Source: Oceanobacillus alkalisoli
GTDB lineage: Bacteria > Bacillota > Bacilli > Bacillales > Amphibacillaceae
Direction of reading: 5' to 3'
Length of the DNA stretch: 64,000 nt
NCBI RefSeq assembly: GCF_021556485.1
Contig: NZ_JAKGBW010000021.1
Location: forward strand, 1-64,000
In this document: in pieces, positions 45,466-53,146 of the stretch
Numbering within the stretch: the first letter of the stretch is position 1
Layout: each line of letters starts with the position of its first letter
The notes under the pieces: generated by a model
Told to the model about the DNA's origin: nothing
Database searches by the model: none
Seen by the model: only the letters and a program-made list of their open reading frames with translations
Position numbers and translations under genes: made by a program

Positions 45466-45575
45466 GAATGAATTTCATAATTACCAAAGTCAGCTTCACC
45501 ATATGTAGTTGGGAACGAACCAACTCAACTACATATGGTGATAGCGAAGCATTAAATACGTATTATGAAATTCAT
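45466..45575 (-). mobile_element. MITE-like palindromic element, copy 4, in the hrtB leader
   Basis: This copy is 110 bp, about six bases shorter than the others on one arm; the central 15-bp stem CACCATATGTAGTTG with its complement is intact. Flanking hexamers TAACAT and TAACCT differ at one position. It ends 28 bases before the hrtB start codon. Confidence 0.88.
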
Positions 45576-45582
45576 TAACCTA

Positions 45583-45615
45583 AGAATACAACCAAAAGAT
45601 GAATAGAAAATGAAC
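45583..45615 (-). promoter_or_regulatory. predicted HssR operator and promoter of hrtBA
   Basis: On the minus strand GTTCATTTT-CT-ATTCATCTT (45615-45596) is a 9-2-9 direct repeat, and a -10-like TATTCT lies at 45588-45583. Transcription would start at or within the edge of the MITE. The same 16-base core occurs at 41532-41547. Confidence 0.7.
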
Positions 45616-45624
45616 AGACCAGGA

Positions 45625-45655
45625 CACTGGGACATGGGGGCAAAGTTGTTGTCCC
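45625..45655. repeat. GGGACA palindrome, family B copy 8
   Basis: CACTGGGACATGGGGGCAAAG then TTGTTGTCCC retains the outer arms and the GGGACATGGGG core. It lies just upstream of the hrtB operator. Confidence 0.6.
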
Positions 45656-45722
45656 GATTGCCAGACATCTGAAAATAATAATTTTTTACGGAATAAGGCA
45701 TATTATTAAAAAAGGAGGGGCC

Positions 45723-46011
45723 ATGTTGGATTTCCCGAGGATTCATACTAATTTCCAGGGATGGTGTCATTGCTGTTCCAATTGTTGTTATATTAACCCA
45801 AAGCTTTAAACTTTTTCCGATTCCCAGGACCTATTTCCCCACGATAACAAGCATTATCGGGTTTATTATTTCCATATTCATCAGTCACCGAGGCAATTTG
45901 TGGGCTGGGCTTTTTATAGGCGCCTTTTACGGAGCTGCCGCTGTTGGAACCTATTCTTCTTTAAAAACAGCTTGGATCGCTCTTAGACAAAAAAGACCAA
46001 ACGAGGTTTAG
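45723..46011 (+). pseudogene. small holin-like membrane protein, frameshifted at its start
   Basis: AAAGGAGGGG leads to ATG 45723, whose frame ends after 28 codons. The next frame, open from the following base to TAG 46009-46011, encodes about 95 residues with two or three membrane segments (DGVIAVPIVVILTQS, TSIIGFIISIFIS, GLFIGAFYGAAAVGTYSSL) and a basic tail. One extra T right after the start codon would explain the shift. It looks like a small holin-like membrane protein, but I cannot name the family. A sequencing error is possible. Confidence 0.5.
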
Positions 46012-46035
46012 GAAAAACCTAAGCCTCGTTCGTCA

Positions 46036-46371
46036 TCATAAGGAATAAATATCCTCGATGTATGTGTGAATAATCGACAATTCCATTCGAATGTTCGCCT
46101 CATCTTCCCCTTTTCCTGCAGCAATTAGCTTATTGATCGCTTCATATAAGCTTTCATATTCATCTTCATCTCCCAAAAATTGTAATTTCCATTTATCTTT
46201 TTTAAATAATCGCTTCAGTTCCTCCGACTTTATGACAACCTCCTCCCAATCCTGTGCTTCCATCTGCTGCTCTATTTCATTAATCTGGTCATAAAAATTC
46301 TGACCACCGATATTAACTTCACAACCGACTAGCAATATAAATAAACAAATAAGGCCGACTATTTTTCCCAA
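46036..46371 (-). CDS. DUF4363 family lipoprotein
   Basis: The 111-residue protein has a lipoprotein signal with lipobox LVGC (Cys17), then an all-helical acidic domain (FYDQINEIEQQMEAQDWEEV, EYESLYEAINKLI, ELSIIHTYIEDIYSL) typical of DUF4363. Such genes commonly neighbour DUF421 genes, as here, although the two are divergent. Function is unknown. The SD (AAAGG-type) is modest. Confidence 0.8.
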   Translation of the reverse strand: MGKIVGLICLFILLVGCEVNIGGQNFYDQINEIEQQMEAQDWEEVVIKSEELKRLFKKDKWKLQFLGDEDEYESLYEAINKLIAAGKGEDEANIRMELSIIHTYIEDIYSL

Positions 46372-46459
46372 AGGAAAGTCTCTCCTTTTTCTAATGAATT
46401 GATATGCATAGCTTGCCCCATACTAAAGCTAAATAATAAATGTAAAAGGTGGAAAAAAG

Positions 46460-47161
46460 ATGGCGGAATTGGTTTTAATATTACTTCGGTCGATTGCAGC
46501 ATTTTTATTATTATTTCTTATGGCAAGATTAATGGGGAAAAAACAAATTTCTCAGCTGACCTTTTTCGATTACTGTGTCGGAATAACAATCGGTTCGATC
46601 GCTGCAACGATGTCTGTCGACCAGAATCTAAAAGCATTAAACGGCCTCATGTCTTTATTTGTTTGGGGACTCTTTCCTATTCTCCTCTCTTATCTCGGAA
46701 TGAAATCCAATGCATTCTCCAACCTGACCGACGGAAAGCCAACCATTCTAATAGAAAACGGTGAGATTTTGGATAAAAATATGCGGAAAAGTCTCATGAA
46801 CCTTAATGAATTAATGCTTTTATTAAGGGAGAAAAATGTGTTTAAAGTATCCGAGGTGGAAATGGCTGTTTTGGAAACGAATGGGAAGTTAAGCATCCTG
46901 TTGAAAACGGATAAACAACCAGTAACTGCATCGATGTTAAATATCCCAGTCACCCGGGAGCACGGGCCGAACATTTTAATTATGGACGGGAAAGTCATGA
47001 AAAGAAGCATGGAAAAACTAGGTTTCACCGTGGAATGGTTACAGGAAGAAATAAAAAAGCAAGGTGCTCAACACGTCAGCGATGTATTTTTAGCGCAACT
47101 GGACTCAACGGGACAATTGTATATTGACTTGTATGGACCTTCTAACTCCACTCATGTTTAA
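46460..47161 (+). CDS. DUF421 family membrane protein (YetF/YdfS-like)
   Basis: The 233-residue protein has three N-terminal membrane helices (to about residue 80) with LMGKKQISQLTFFDYCVGITIGSIAA, the DUF421 signature, and a soluble C-terminal domain (NGEILDKNMRKSLMNLNELMLLLREK). In spore formers the family includes proteins linked to spore germination and membrane function, but the molecular role is not settled. It is divergent from the DUF4363 gene. Confidence 0.88.
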   Translation: MAELVLILLRSIAAFLLLFLMARLMGKKQISQLTFFDYCVGITIGSIAATMSVDQNLKALNGLMSLFVWGLFPILLSYLGMKSNAFSNLTDGKPTILIENGEILDKNMRKSLMNLNELMLLLREKNVFKVSEVEMAVLETNGKLSILLKTDKQPVTASMLNIPVTREHGPNILIMDGKVMKRSMEKLGFTVEWLQEEIKKQGAQHVSDVFLAQLDSTGQLYIDLYGPSNSTHV

Positions 47162-47292
47162 TTCAAACGATAGACAGGGTATCCAGTAATAGGAAAACAT
47201 TTATTTCGCTTCTTTTTTCATTTTAATTTTCAAATAAATGTTGCTAATCTTGAACTTGTTCATACATTCACAAGACATGAGGAGGAATTCAA

Positions 47293-47850
47293 ATGGTTCA
47301 ATTAAAAGACCATGGTCGCGGTACAGAAGTCATCATTGAAGAAAATCCGTTATCAAGATGGTTATTCACCAATACGAAATCGGCTTGGATTTGGCTTATA
47401 TTACGGCTTTATCTTGGTTATTCATGGCTTACTGCAGGATTCGGCAAGGTCACAAACGAAGCTTGGACTGGCGCTGAAGCTGGGACAGCCCTCAGAGGTT
47501 ATATGGCGGGTGTTATGGCACTGGCAGAAGAAGGTGGAGTAGCTGGCTGGTACGTCTGGTTTCTGGATAACTTTGTCATTCCGAACGCTACGATATTCTC
47601 CTACATGGTCGCTTGGGGAGAAGTATTGGTCGGACTCGGATTAATTGTCGGGTTACTAACCGGTATCGCTGCATTTTTCGGAGCACTAATGAATATGTCA
47701 TTTTTACTTGCAGGAACCGTCAGCGCAAACCCAATCATGCTTTTGATCGCAATCCTCTTAATCCTTGCCTGGAAAGTAGCCGGGTGGTATGGGCTTGACC
47801 GCTGGGCATTACCGGCTTTAGGGACACCTTGGAAAGTAAGGAATAAATAA
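47293..47850 (+). CDS. DoxX family membrane protein
   Basis: The 185-residue protein has four membrane segments. LRLYLGYSWLTAGFGKV is the DoxX helix-1 motif, followed by YMVAWGEVLVGLGLIVGLLTGIAAFFGALMN. DoxX-like proteins are associated with quinone and thiosulfate oxidation or redox stress in various bacteria. No functional context exists here. GAGGAG precedes the ATG, and a terminator follows. Confidence 0.88.
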   Translation: MVQLKDHGRGTEVIIEENPLSRWLFTNTKSAWIWLILRLYLGYSWLTAGFGKVTNEAWTGAEAGTALRGYMAGVMALAEEGGVAGWYVWFLDNFVIPNATIFSYMVAWGEVLVGLGLIVGLLTGIAAFFGALMNMSFLLAGTVSANPIMLLIAILLILAWKVAGWYGLDRWALPALGTPWKVRNK

Positions 47851-47866
47851 ACTTAAAAAATCAAAC

Positions 47867-47912
47867 GGACAGCTTTTTTCTACTAAAGTGGATGAAACGC
47901 TGTCCTTTTTGC
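47867..47912 (+). terminator. terminator of the doxX-like gene
   Basis: GGACAGC (47867-47873) pairs with GCTGTCC (47899-47905) and is followed by TTTTTGC. Confidence 0.7.
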
Positions 47913-47976
47913 ATCTGTTTCAATTATGAATGATTCCGCACACTCGTAGTAAAAACAAGAAGGATATGCTCCTATT

Positions 47977-48047
47977 TGCTATAATGGTAATTCAAACAAA
48001 AGAAAAGGCAACTACCATTCGAGAGGAGTACATATTGAAGGTGTTTT
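47977..48047 (+). promoter_or_regulatory. promoter and possible leader peptide of the iron/heme ABC operon
   Basis: TGCTATAAT (47978-47986) is an extended -10 element. Downstream, GAGAGGAG precedes TTG, followed by a six-codon frame (MKVFYE) whose TAA overlaps the start region of the permease gene (ATGAATAA). Translation of this mini-frame could couple to the permease start. No convincing Fur box was found. Confidence 0.4.
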
Positions 48048-49109
48048 ATGAATAAATTAACTGTTAAATGGAAGCGTAGTCGTGTATTTAAAACAACGAT
48101 CACATTAATAATGATGACCATTATTCTTGCTGTTGCTTTTATCGTTGGTGTGTCGCTCGGACCAATCTCCATTCCGTTTAAAGAAACGATTATGATCTTT
48201 TTACATAAGCTGCAGCTCACTAATTATGCCGGATTCACGGAGCAACAATGGGTCGTCATTACGGAAGTACGCCTCCCCCGCGTGCTTGTCGCGAGCTTCG
48301 TCGGTGCTGCATTAGCAGTTGCTGGTGTTGCCATGCAAGGGTTATTTCGCAATCCACTCGTCGAACCTGGTTATATCGGGGTCTCCAGTGGTGCTGCACT
48401 TGGTGCGGTTTCTGCGATATTCTTTGGCTGGTCTGCAATCAATGAGTGGTTCCTGCCACTGTCCGCATTTATTGGTGCCCTTTTTGCGATGTTCGTCATT
48501 TTACTCGTCTGGAGAGCAACGAACCAGCGGAGTATTGCGGTATTACTTTTACTCGGTATCGGCGTCAATTCCTTTTTCTCAGCCGTTATGAACGTACTAG
48601 TCGCTACATCAAAAAATGAACAGGAGTTACGGGGCATCGTTTTTTGGCTGCAAGGAGGTCTTGAAGCAAGGACATGGGAACACGTCCTCATCATCTCCAT
48701 TCCAATTACACTCGGTATCTTTATTTTATTTTTATTTGGCAGCCAGTTAAATATGATGCTGCTTGGTGAAGATCATGCAAAAACTTCTGGGATCAATACA
48801 CGGGTTACTCGTAATCTTGTACTTACCGTTGCAGCCTTGATTACAGGCGCAGCTGTTGCTGTTAGTGGTATTATCGGTTTTATCGGGCTTGTTGTTCCCC
48901 ATATTCTAAGACTTGCAGTCGGACCGGATCACCGGCTCCTCTTACCGGCAAGTGCACTTGGCGGGGCAGCATTTCTCATTTTCGCTGACTTGATCTCACG
49001 AATGGTCATCCAGCCGATTACATTACAAGTCGGTGTCGTGAGCGCTCTAATCGGAGCACCATTATTTGTCTTTCTCATTATTAGAGCATACAAAGGAGTG
49101 TCACTATGA
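48048..49109 (+). CDS. FecCD-type iron/heme/cobalamin ABC transporter permease
   Basis: The 353-residue protein has about ten membrane helices, with VRLPRVLVASFVGAALAVAGVAMQG, RNPLVEPGYIGVSSGAALGA and GFIGLVVPHILRLAVGPDHRLLLP typical of BtuC/FecCD permeases. It imports iron chelates, heme or corrinoids. It overlaps the ATPase gene by 4 bases. The substrate is not determined by sequence. Confidence 0.93.
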   Translation: MNKLTVKWKRSRVFKTTITLIMMTIILAVAFIVGVSLGPISIPFKETIMIFLHKLQLTNYAGFTEQQWVVITEVRLPRVLVASFVGAALAVAGVAMQGLFRNPLVEPGYIGVSSGAALGAVSAIFFGWSAINEWFLPLSAFIGALFAMFVILLVWRATNQRSIAVLLLLGIGVNSFFSAVMNVLVATSKNEQELRGIVFWLQGGLEARTWEHVLIISIPITLGIFILFLFGSQLNMMLLGEDHAKTSGINTRVTRNLVLTVAALITGAAVAVSGIIGFIGLVVPHILRLAVGPDHRLLLPASALGGAAFLIFADLISRMVIQPITLQVGVVSALIGAPLFVFLIIRAYKGVSL

Positions 49110-49867
49110 TTGATGTTACGAATTTACAAGTTACGCTCGGAGACAAAACAATTTTAAAAAACATCCATTTTCATGTCACAGCCGGGGAATTTATCGGTCT
49201 AATCGGTCCAAATGGCAGTGGAAAAACGACATTACTAAAAACAATCGCTCACTTAATCGCTTCTAAAAATGGAAATATAAAAATTGCCGGTAAAGATCAG
49301 AAAGCTTTTTCCCACAAGGAGATGGCCCGGCATTTAAGTTATGTTCCCCAAGATACACATATCGATTTCAATTTTAATGTAAAAGAGATTGTTTCAATGG
49401 GAAGACATGCTCATCGTGAATTCTTACAACCGAGCCCAGCAGATGATGAGATTATTAAAGAAGTGATGGTTGCAACGAATACATGGCGCTTTCGGAATAA
49501 TTCCATTTTAAATTTATCCGGCGGCCAGCGCCAGCTCGTCTTCATCGCTAAGGCACTCGCACAAGATGCACCGATTATCTTGCTAGATGAACCTGTATCT
49601 GCTCTCGACATCTATTATCAAATGCATATTTTAAAATTGCTCAAAACGCTCACATCTCGTGGTAAAACGGTCGTCACCGTACTACATGACTTAAATCTCG
49701 CTGCCCGATTTTGCGAGAAGCTCCTTCTACTGCGGAATGGTCAAGTCGAAGCATATGGGCGTTCCAATGAAGTATTAACCGAAGAAAGATTAAAAGAGAC
49801 ATACCATATCGACGCAAAAGTACGACAGGATAAATTAATCCAAGCATTAAATGTAACCCCACTTTAA
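49106..49867 (+). CDS. iron/heme ABC transporter ATP-binding protein
   Basis: The 253-residue FepC/BtuD-type ATPase has Walker A GPNGSGKTT, Q-loop YVPQDTHIDF, signature NLSGGQRQLVFIAKALA and Walker B IILLDEPVSALD, with LHDLNLAARFCEK around the H-loop. It powers the FecCD permease encoded just upstream; the ATGA overlap indicates translational coupling. Confidence 0.94.
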   Translation: MIDVTNLQVTLGDKTILKNIHFHVTAGEFIGLIGPNGSGKTTLLKTIAHLIASKNGNIKIAGKDQKAFSHKEMARHLSYVPQDTHIDFNFNVKEIVSMGRHAHREFLQPSPADDEIIKEVMVATNTWRFRNNSILNLSGGQRQLVFIAKALAQDAPIILLDEPVSALDIYYQMHILKLLKTLTSRGKTVVTVLHDLNLAARFCEKLLLLRNGQVEAYGRSNEVLTEERLKETYHIDAKVRQDKLIQALNVTPL

Positions 49868-49894
49868 ATAGCAGAACTTACGAGGAGGAAAACA

Positions 49895-50902
49895 ATGAAA
49901 AGAAGTCTTTATATGTTAAGTAGTATTTTATTTCTCGCTTTATTTCTGTTCGCTTGCGGGTCGACGGACCGTTCGAATACAGAGGAAGCAGATGACAATA
50001 CTGGTGAAACAGAAGAAACGAATGAAACGGAAACCGAAGACTTTCCAGTTACGGTGGAGCATGATGGTGAAGATATAACGATTAATGAAAAACCGGAAAG
50101 CATTTTACCGCTATCCCTTGATGTTACGGAAATCTTACTTGAGCTTGTCGATCCAAGTAGAGTTGTCGCCATCTCTAGTTCTGCCGAGGACAAGCACTTA
50201 TCTACACATACGGACAAGGCAGAAGAAATTCCGAATCGCGTTTCTACCGCTGCATATATCGACCCCGAAGAAGTCTTAGCCTATGAAACAGATTTACTTT
50301 TACTGACGAAGATGCATGGGCAAGAAGAAGATGCAAGCAGTATTTTAAGTGAAATTGACCTCCCTATTATTACGTTTGATACAATGGGGACGCTCGCCGA
50401 GTTCATGGAAAACATCGAAGTAATCGGCCAAGCTGTTGGAGAAACAGACAAAGCAACTGCGCTGGTTGAACAGATGGAAAATGATCTCGACGCAATTCAA
50501 AGCAACATACCGGAAGATCAGGAAGCACCATCCGTCTTAGTTCTTTCTGAAGTCGGAGCAGGAACCGGACCATTTATGATGGGACCAGGAAATATTTCGT
50601 ATGACTTGATCCAATTAGCCGGTGCAACTCCTGCAGTGGATGAAATCGGCTTAGAAGGCTCCAGCCCTGCCTCCATCGAACAAGTGATGAAGATGGATCC
50701 TGATTATATTTTCCTGTTAGACTTTTTCGGTAGAGGGGAGGAAGATTTCACTGAATTGAGTGAGAATCCAGGCTGGAGCAGCCTTCAAGCAATTAAAAAC
50801 GACCAAGTTAAGATGCTTGATGTCAAATACTTGATGAATCCGAACGTGGAAGTATTGGAAGGCCTTGAGATTATGGTCGATTGGATATATGGATTGGAGT
50901 GA
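49895..50902 (+). CDS. iron/heme ABC transporter substrate-binding lipoprotein
   Basis: The 335-residue lipoprotein has lipobox LFAC (Cys21), a Glu/Thr-rich linker to about residue 48, then a helical-backbone metal receptor domain (FecB/BtuF type): EKPESILPLSLDVTEILLELV, TAAYIDPEEVLAYETDLLLL, GEVGAG-like SEVGAGTGPFM. It captures an iron chelate, heme or corrinoid. GAGGAGG precedes the ATG. The next gene starts 4 bases after its stop. Confidence 0.92.
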   Translation: MKRSLYMLSSILFLALFLFACGSTDRSNTEEADDNTGETEETNETETEDFPVTVEHDGEDITINEKPESILPLSLDVTEILLELVDPSRVVAISSSAEDKHLSTHTDKAEEIPNRVSTAAYIDPEEVLAYETDLLLLTKMHGQEEDASSILSEIDLPIITFDTMGTLAEFMENIEVIGQAVGETDKATALVEQMENDLDAIQSNIPEDQEAPSVLVLSEVGAGTGPFMMGPGNISYDLIQLAGATPAVDEIGLEGSSPASIEQVMKMDPDYIFLLDFFGRGEEDFTELSENPGWSSLQAIKNDQVKMLDVKYLMNPNVEVLEGLEIMVDWIYGLE

Positions 50903-50906
50903 TTCA

Positions 50907-51854
50907 ATGAATATTCTCGTTTTATTTAGTTATGGAAGTCTCACGTCAATTGATGATGTCGCCGGCTTTTACAATGATATTTATCATGGAACGGCTACAG
51001 AAGAAAATATCGCTGCAGGAATCCGGACATATGATGCACACGGCATGGCCGATCCGCTAGGCGCTAATACTGCACGCATTGGCCAGGCATTAGTAAAGAA
51101 ATTAAGGGAAGAATCCGATGAAACGTGGAAGGTCTATGTAGCCAACCATCACACAGAACCATCGATTCAAACCGTTGCGGAGGAGTGTATTAAGCTAAAC
51201 CCGAAACGAATCGCAACATTCAGTCTGACACCGTTTGATTCCCTTACCGGAAGTAATGCATATGCAAAGCGATTCACTAAATTATTCCGGGAAAAAAATA
51301 AACAAACGGACATCATCCATGTGGCACCCTACTGTGACCATGACCAATTTGTCGAAGTCTTATCCGCCCGTGCGAAAACGGCTTACGAATGGCTGCCAGA
51401 ATCGGAACGGAATCAGGCTGAGATTGTGTTCACGGTCCATAGCAAGCCCGGTGTCCCAAAAGCACATCAAACAATGATTTCGCAATATGAAACCTTGGCT
51501 AAAAAGGTTGCCGACTCTCTTCCTGTTAAAAATTATCACCTGGCATACAGAAGCGGTAAACCACTCCCCCAGCGCTGGTTAGGACCAGATGTACTTGATG
51601 TAATCGATGAGCTACATGCAAAAGAAGTTCCAGCTATTATCTTTATTGAAGCACTGTCCGTTATTGAAAACCTGGAAGCGATCCAGGAGATTACAACGGA
51701 TGCGATCAATAAAGCGAAGGGGCTGGGAATGAGTGCCGTGCAAAGTGAATATTTGAATGACAGTGCGGATTTTGTTGATGCGTTATTTGAACATCTCTCA
51801 GCAGAGTTGAAGATTGAGACTGGGGAAAAGTCAGTTTCCATTTCATTTAAATAG
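50907..51854 (+). CDS. divergent ferrochelatase-family protein
   Basis: From ATG 50907 (TTGGAG upstream, inside the end of the previous gene) the product has 315 residues. It aligns along its length with Gram-positive ferrochelatase (CpfC/HemH): the N-terminal YGS loop, DPLGANT in place of the usual SPL..IT, the catalytic His in TVHSKP (His178), WLGPDV and a conserved Glu in NLEAIQE. Ferrochelatases insert Fe2+ into coproporphyrin III or protoporphyrin IX. Several usually invariant residues differ. As last gene of an uptake operon it may remove iron from imported heme, insert iron, or act on another tetrapyrrole. A housekeeping hemH would be expected elsewhere with hemE/hemY. Confidence 0.82.
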   Translation: MNILVLFSYGSLTSIDDVAGFYNDIYHGTATEENIAAGIRTYDAHGMADPLGANTARIGQALVKKLREESDETWKVYVANHHTEPSIQTVAEECIKLNPKRIATFSLTPFDSLTGSNAYAKRFTKLFREKNKQTDIIHVAPYCDHDQFVEVLSARAKTAYEWLPESERNQAEIVFTVHSKPGVPKAHQTMISQYETLAKKVADSLPVKNYHLAYRSGKPLPQRWLGPDVLDVIDELHAKEVPAIIFIEALSVIENLEAIQEITTDAINKAKGLGMSAVQSEYLNDSADFVDALFEHLSAELKIETGEKSVSISFK

Positions 51855-51870
51855 TCGATACAAATTTAAA

Positions 51871-51905
51871 AATCCTTTCCTTCTTGTTGGGGAAAGGATT
51901 TTTTA
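51871..51905 (+). terminator. terminator of the iron/heme operon
   Basis: AATCCTTTCC (51871-51880) is complementary to GGAAAGGATT (51891-51900), followed by TTTTACTTT. Confidence 0.85.
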
Positions 51906-51975
51906 CTTTAATGGCTCTGTTAAAGTTTAATTTTCTAACAGTACAACCGTTTAAAAATGAATGATAAATACTTTA

Positions 51976-52091
51976 ATGAATTTCATAATATGTATTTAAT
52001 GCTTCACCATCACCATATGTAGTTGAGTTGGTTCGTTCCCAACTACATATGGTGATGGAAAAGCCGACTTTGGTAATGATGAAATTCATTC
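51976..52091 (+). mobile_element. MITE-like palindromic element, copy 5
   Basis: It has the same orientation as copies 1 and 3, with an intact inner stem; one outer base differs on each side (TGTATT and ATGATGAAA). Flanking hexamers (ACTTTA, CTATAA) show no clear duplication. It lies between the iron/heme operon and a family C repeat. Confidence 0.88.
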
Positions 52092-52160
52092 CTATAATAT
52101 GTATTTAAATGCGAAAATAAAGGTAATTTCAGGAAGAGCCAATTTATAAAAGGGGGAGGG

Positions 52161-52250
52161 ATTTACGGACTGTTTATCCCCCTACCTTCACATTTTGAGT
52201 TTCCTTCATGTTTAAAGGTGGGGTATTACAGACCGTTAATGCGTGATAAA
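52161..52250. repeat. dispersed imperfect palindrome, family C copy 2
   Basis: This copy closely matches 3013-3104: ATTTACGGACTG, TTTATCCCCC, ACCTTCACATTT, then GGTGGGGTATTACAGACCGTTAATGCGTGATAAA in segments. The changes between copies cluster in the loop. It lies just after the convergent PqqB-like gene. Confidence 0.7.
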
Positions 52251-52279
52251 CGTTTAAATTGGCTAATGAACACTTCCCG

Positions 52280-53146
52280 TTACAGCCTAAATTCCATCCC
52301 CTCATCAGCAATATAAAAACCCTTTGCTTCCATTTCTCTTCTCAAGAGTCCATCCTCATTCAATACCGGATTGGAATGGTTCAAATGGATAAAATATATT
52401 TCCGTTTCTTCTGTTAAATCTCGAAGTCTCTCCATTGTTTCTGTCATTAATGGATGTGGGATTTGCCTGAAATCACGATTGATATGTGCCAAATCCTCTG
52501 GAGAATGAAACGTTCCATCCAGAAAACAGATATCCGCTTCCTTCGCTAGCTCATAAATATCAATATCCCATTCGTCCCAACGATCAATATCAGGTATAAA
52601 TAAAACCTTTTTATTCAGGCCTTCTATCCAAAAAGCAACAGTCTCCGAGAATTCATTACGATGTGGAACAAGGATTGGTGTTATTGTTGTCTCATTTGAT
52701 AAGTAAACAGCTTCTTTTTCCTTTAATTCCTGGATAGAAATATTTTCATTCGCGACCAATTGGCTCCATGGTGCATCCGATTCAAGCAACTTTTTCATCT
52801 TTGGTCCTGCCATTACGGTTAAGCGATGGGAATTGATCGTTTCTTTGCCTAAAAACATGAGACCAGGATAATGTCCAATATGGGCATGAGTTAGGAAAAC
52901 ACTGCTCATCAGCTGTGACTCCATTCCATATCTCAATTGAAACCGAGCTATTTGTTCTCTCATATCAGGTGTTGCATCAATTAAATGCCACTTATGTTCC
53001 GCTGGTAAAAATATTGCTAGTGATGTTGCTGTTCTCTTAAAATTTGAATCTGCTAAAGCTCGTCTACAATTTTCACAAAAACAATTCGGATGCGGCAACC
53101 CTCCATCTTGAGCAGTACCTAGCACACTTAAAATGACTTCACTCAT
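52280..53146 (-). CDS. PqqB-like metallo-beta-lactamase-fold hydrolase
   Basis: The 288-residue protein begins VLGTAQDGGLPHPNCFCENC, the PqqB-type N-terminus with a Cys-rich zinc-binding loop. It contains THAHIGHYPGLMFLGKE, a variant of the MBL metal motif, and later HRNEFSETVAFWIEG, DGTFHSPEDL and HLNHSNPVL. PqqB takes part in PQQ synthesis in Gram-negatives, but no other pqq gene is present and the protein overlaps a Na+/H+ antiporter gene by 4 bases. The function is probably unrelated to PQQ. Unknown substrate. Confidence 0.85.
   Translation of the reverse strand: MSEVILSVLGTAQDGGLPHPNCFCENCRRALADSNFKRTATSLAIFLPAEHKWHLIDATPDMREQIARFQLRYGMESQLMSSVFLTHAHIGHYPGLMFLGKETINSHRLTVMAGPKMKKLLESDAPWSQLVANENISIQELKEKEAVYLSNETTITPILVPHRNEFSETVAFWIEGLNKKVLFIPDIDRWDEWDIDIYELAKEADICFLDGTFHSPEDLAHINRDFRQIPHPLMTETMERLRDLTEETEIYFIHLNHSNPVLNEDGLLRREMEAKGFYIADEGMEFRL

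Noticed and set aside
47930-48047. Fur box before the iron/heme ABC operon
   Set aside because: I found no sequence close to the 7-1-7 inverted repeat TGATAAT-ATTATCA.
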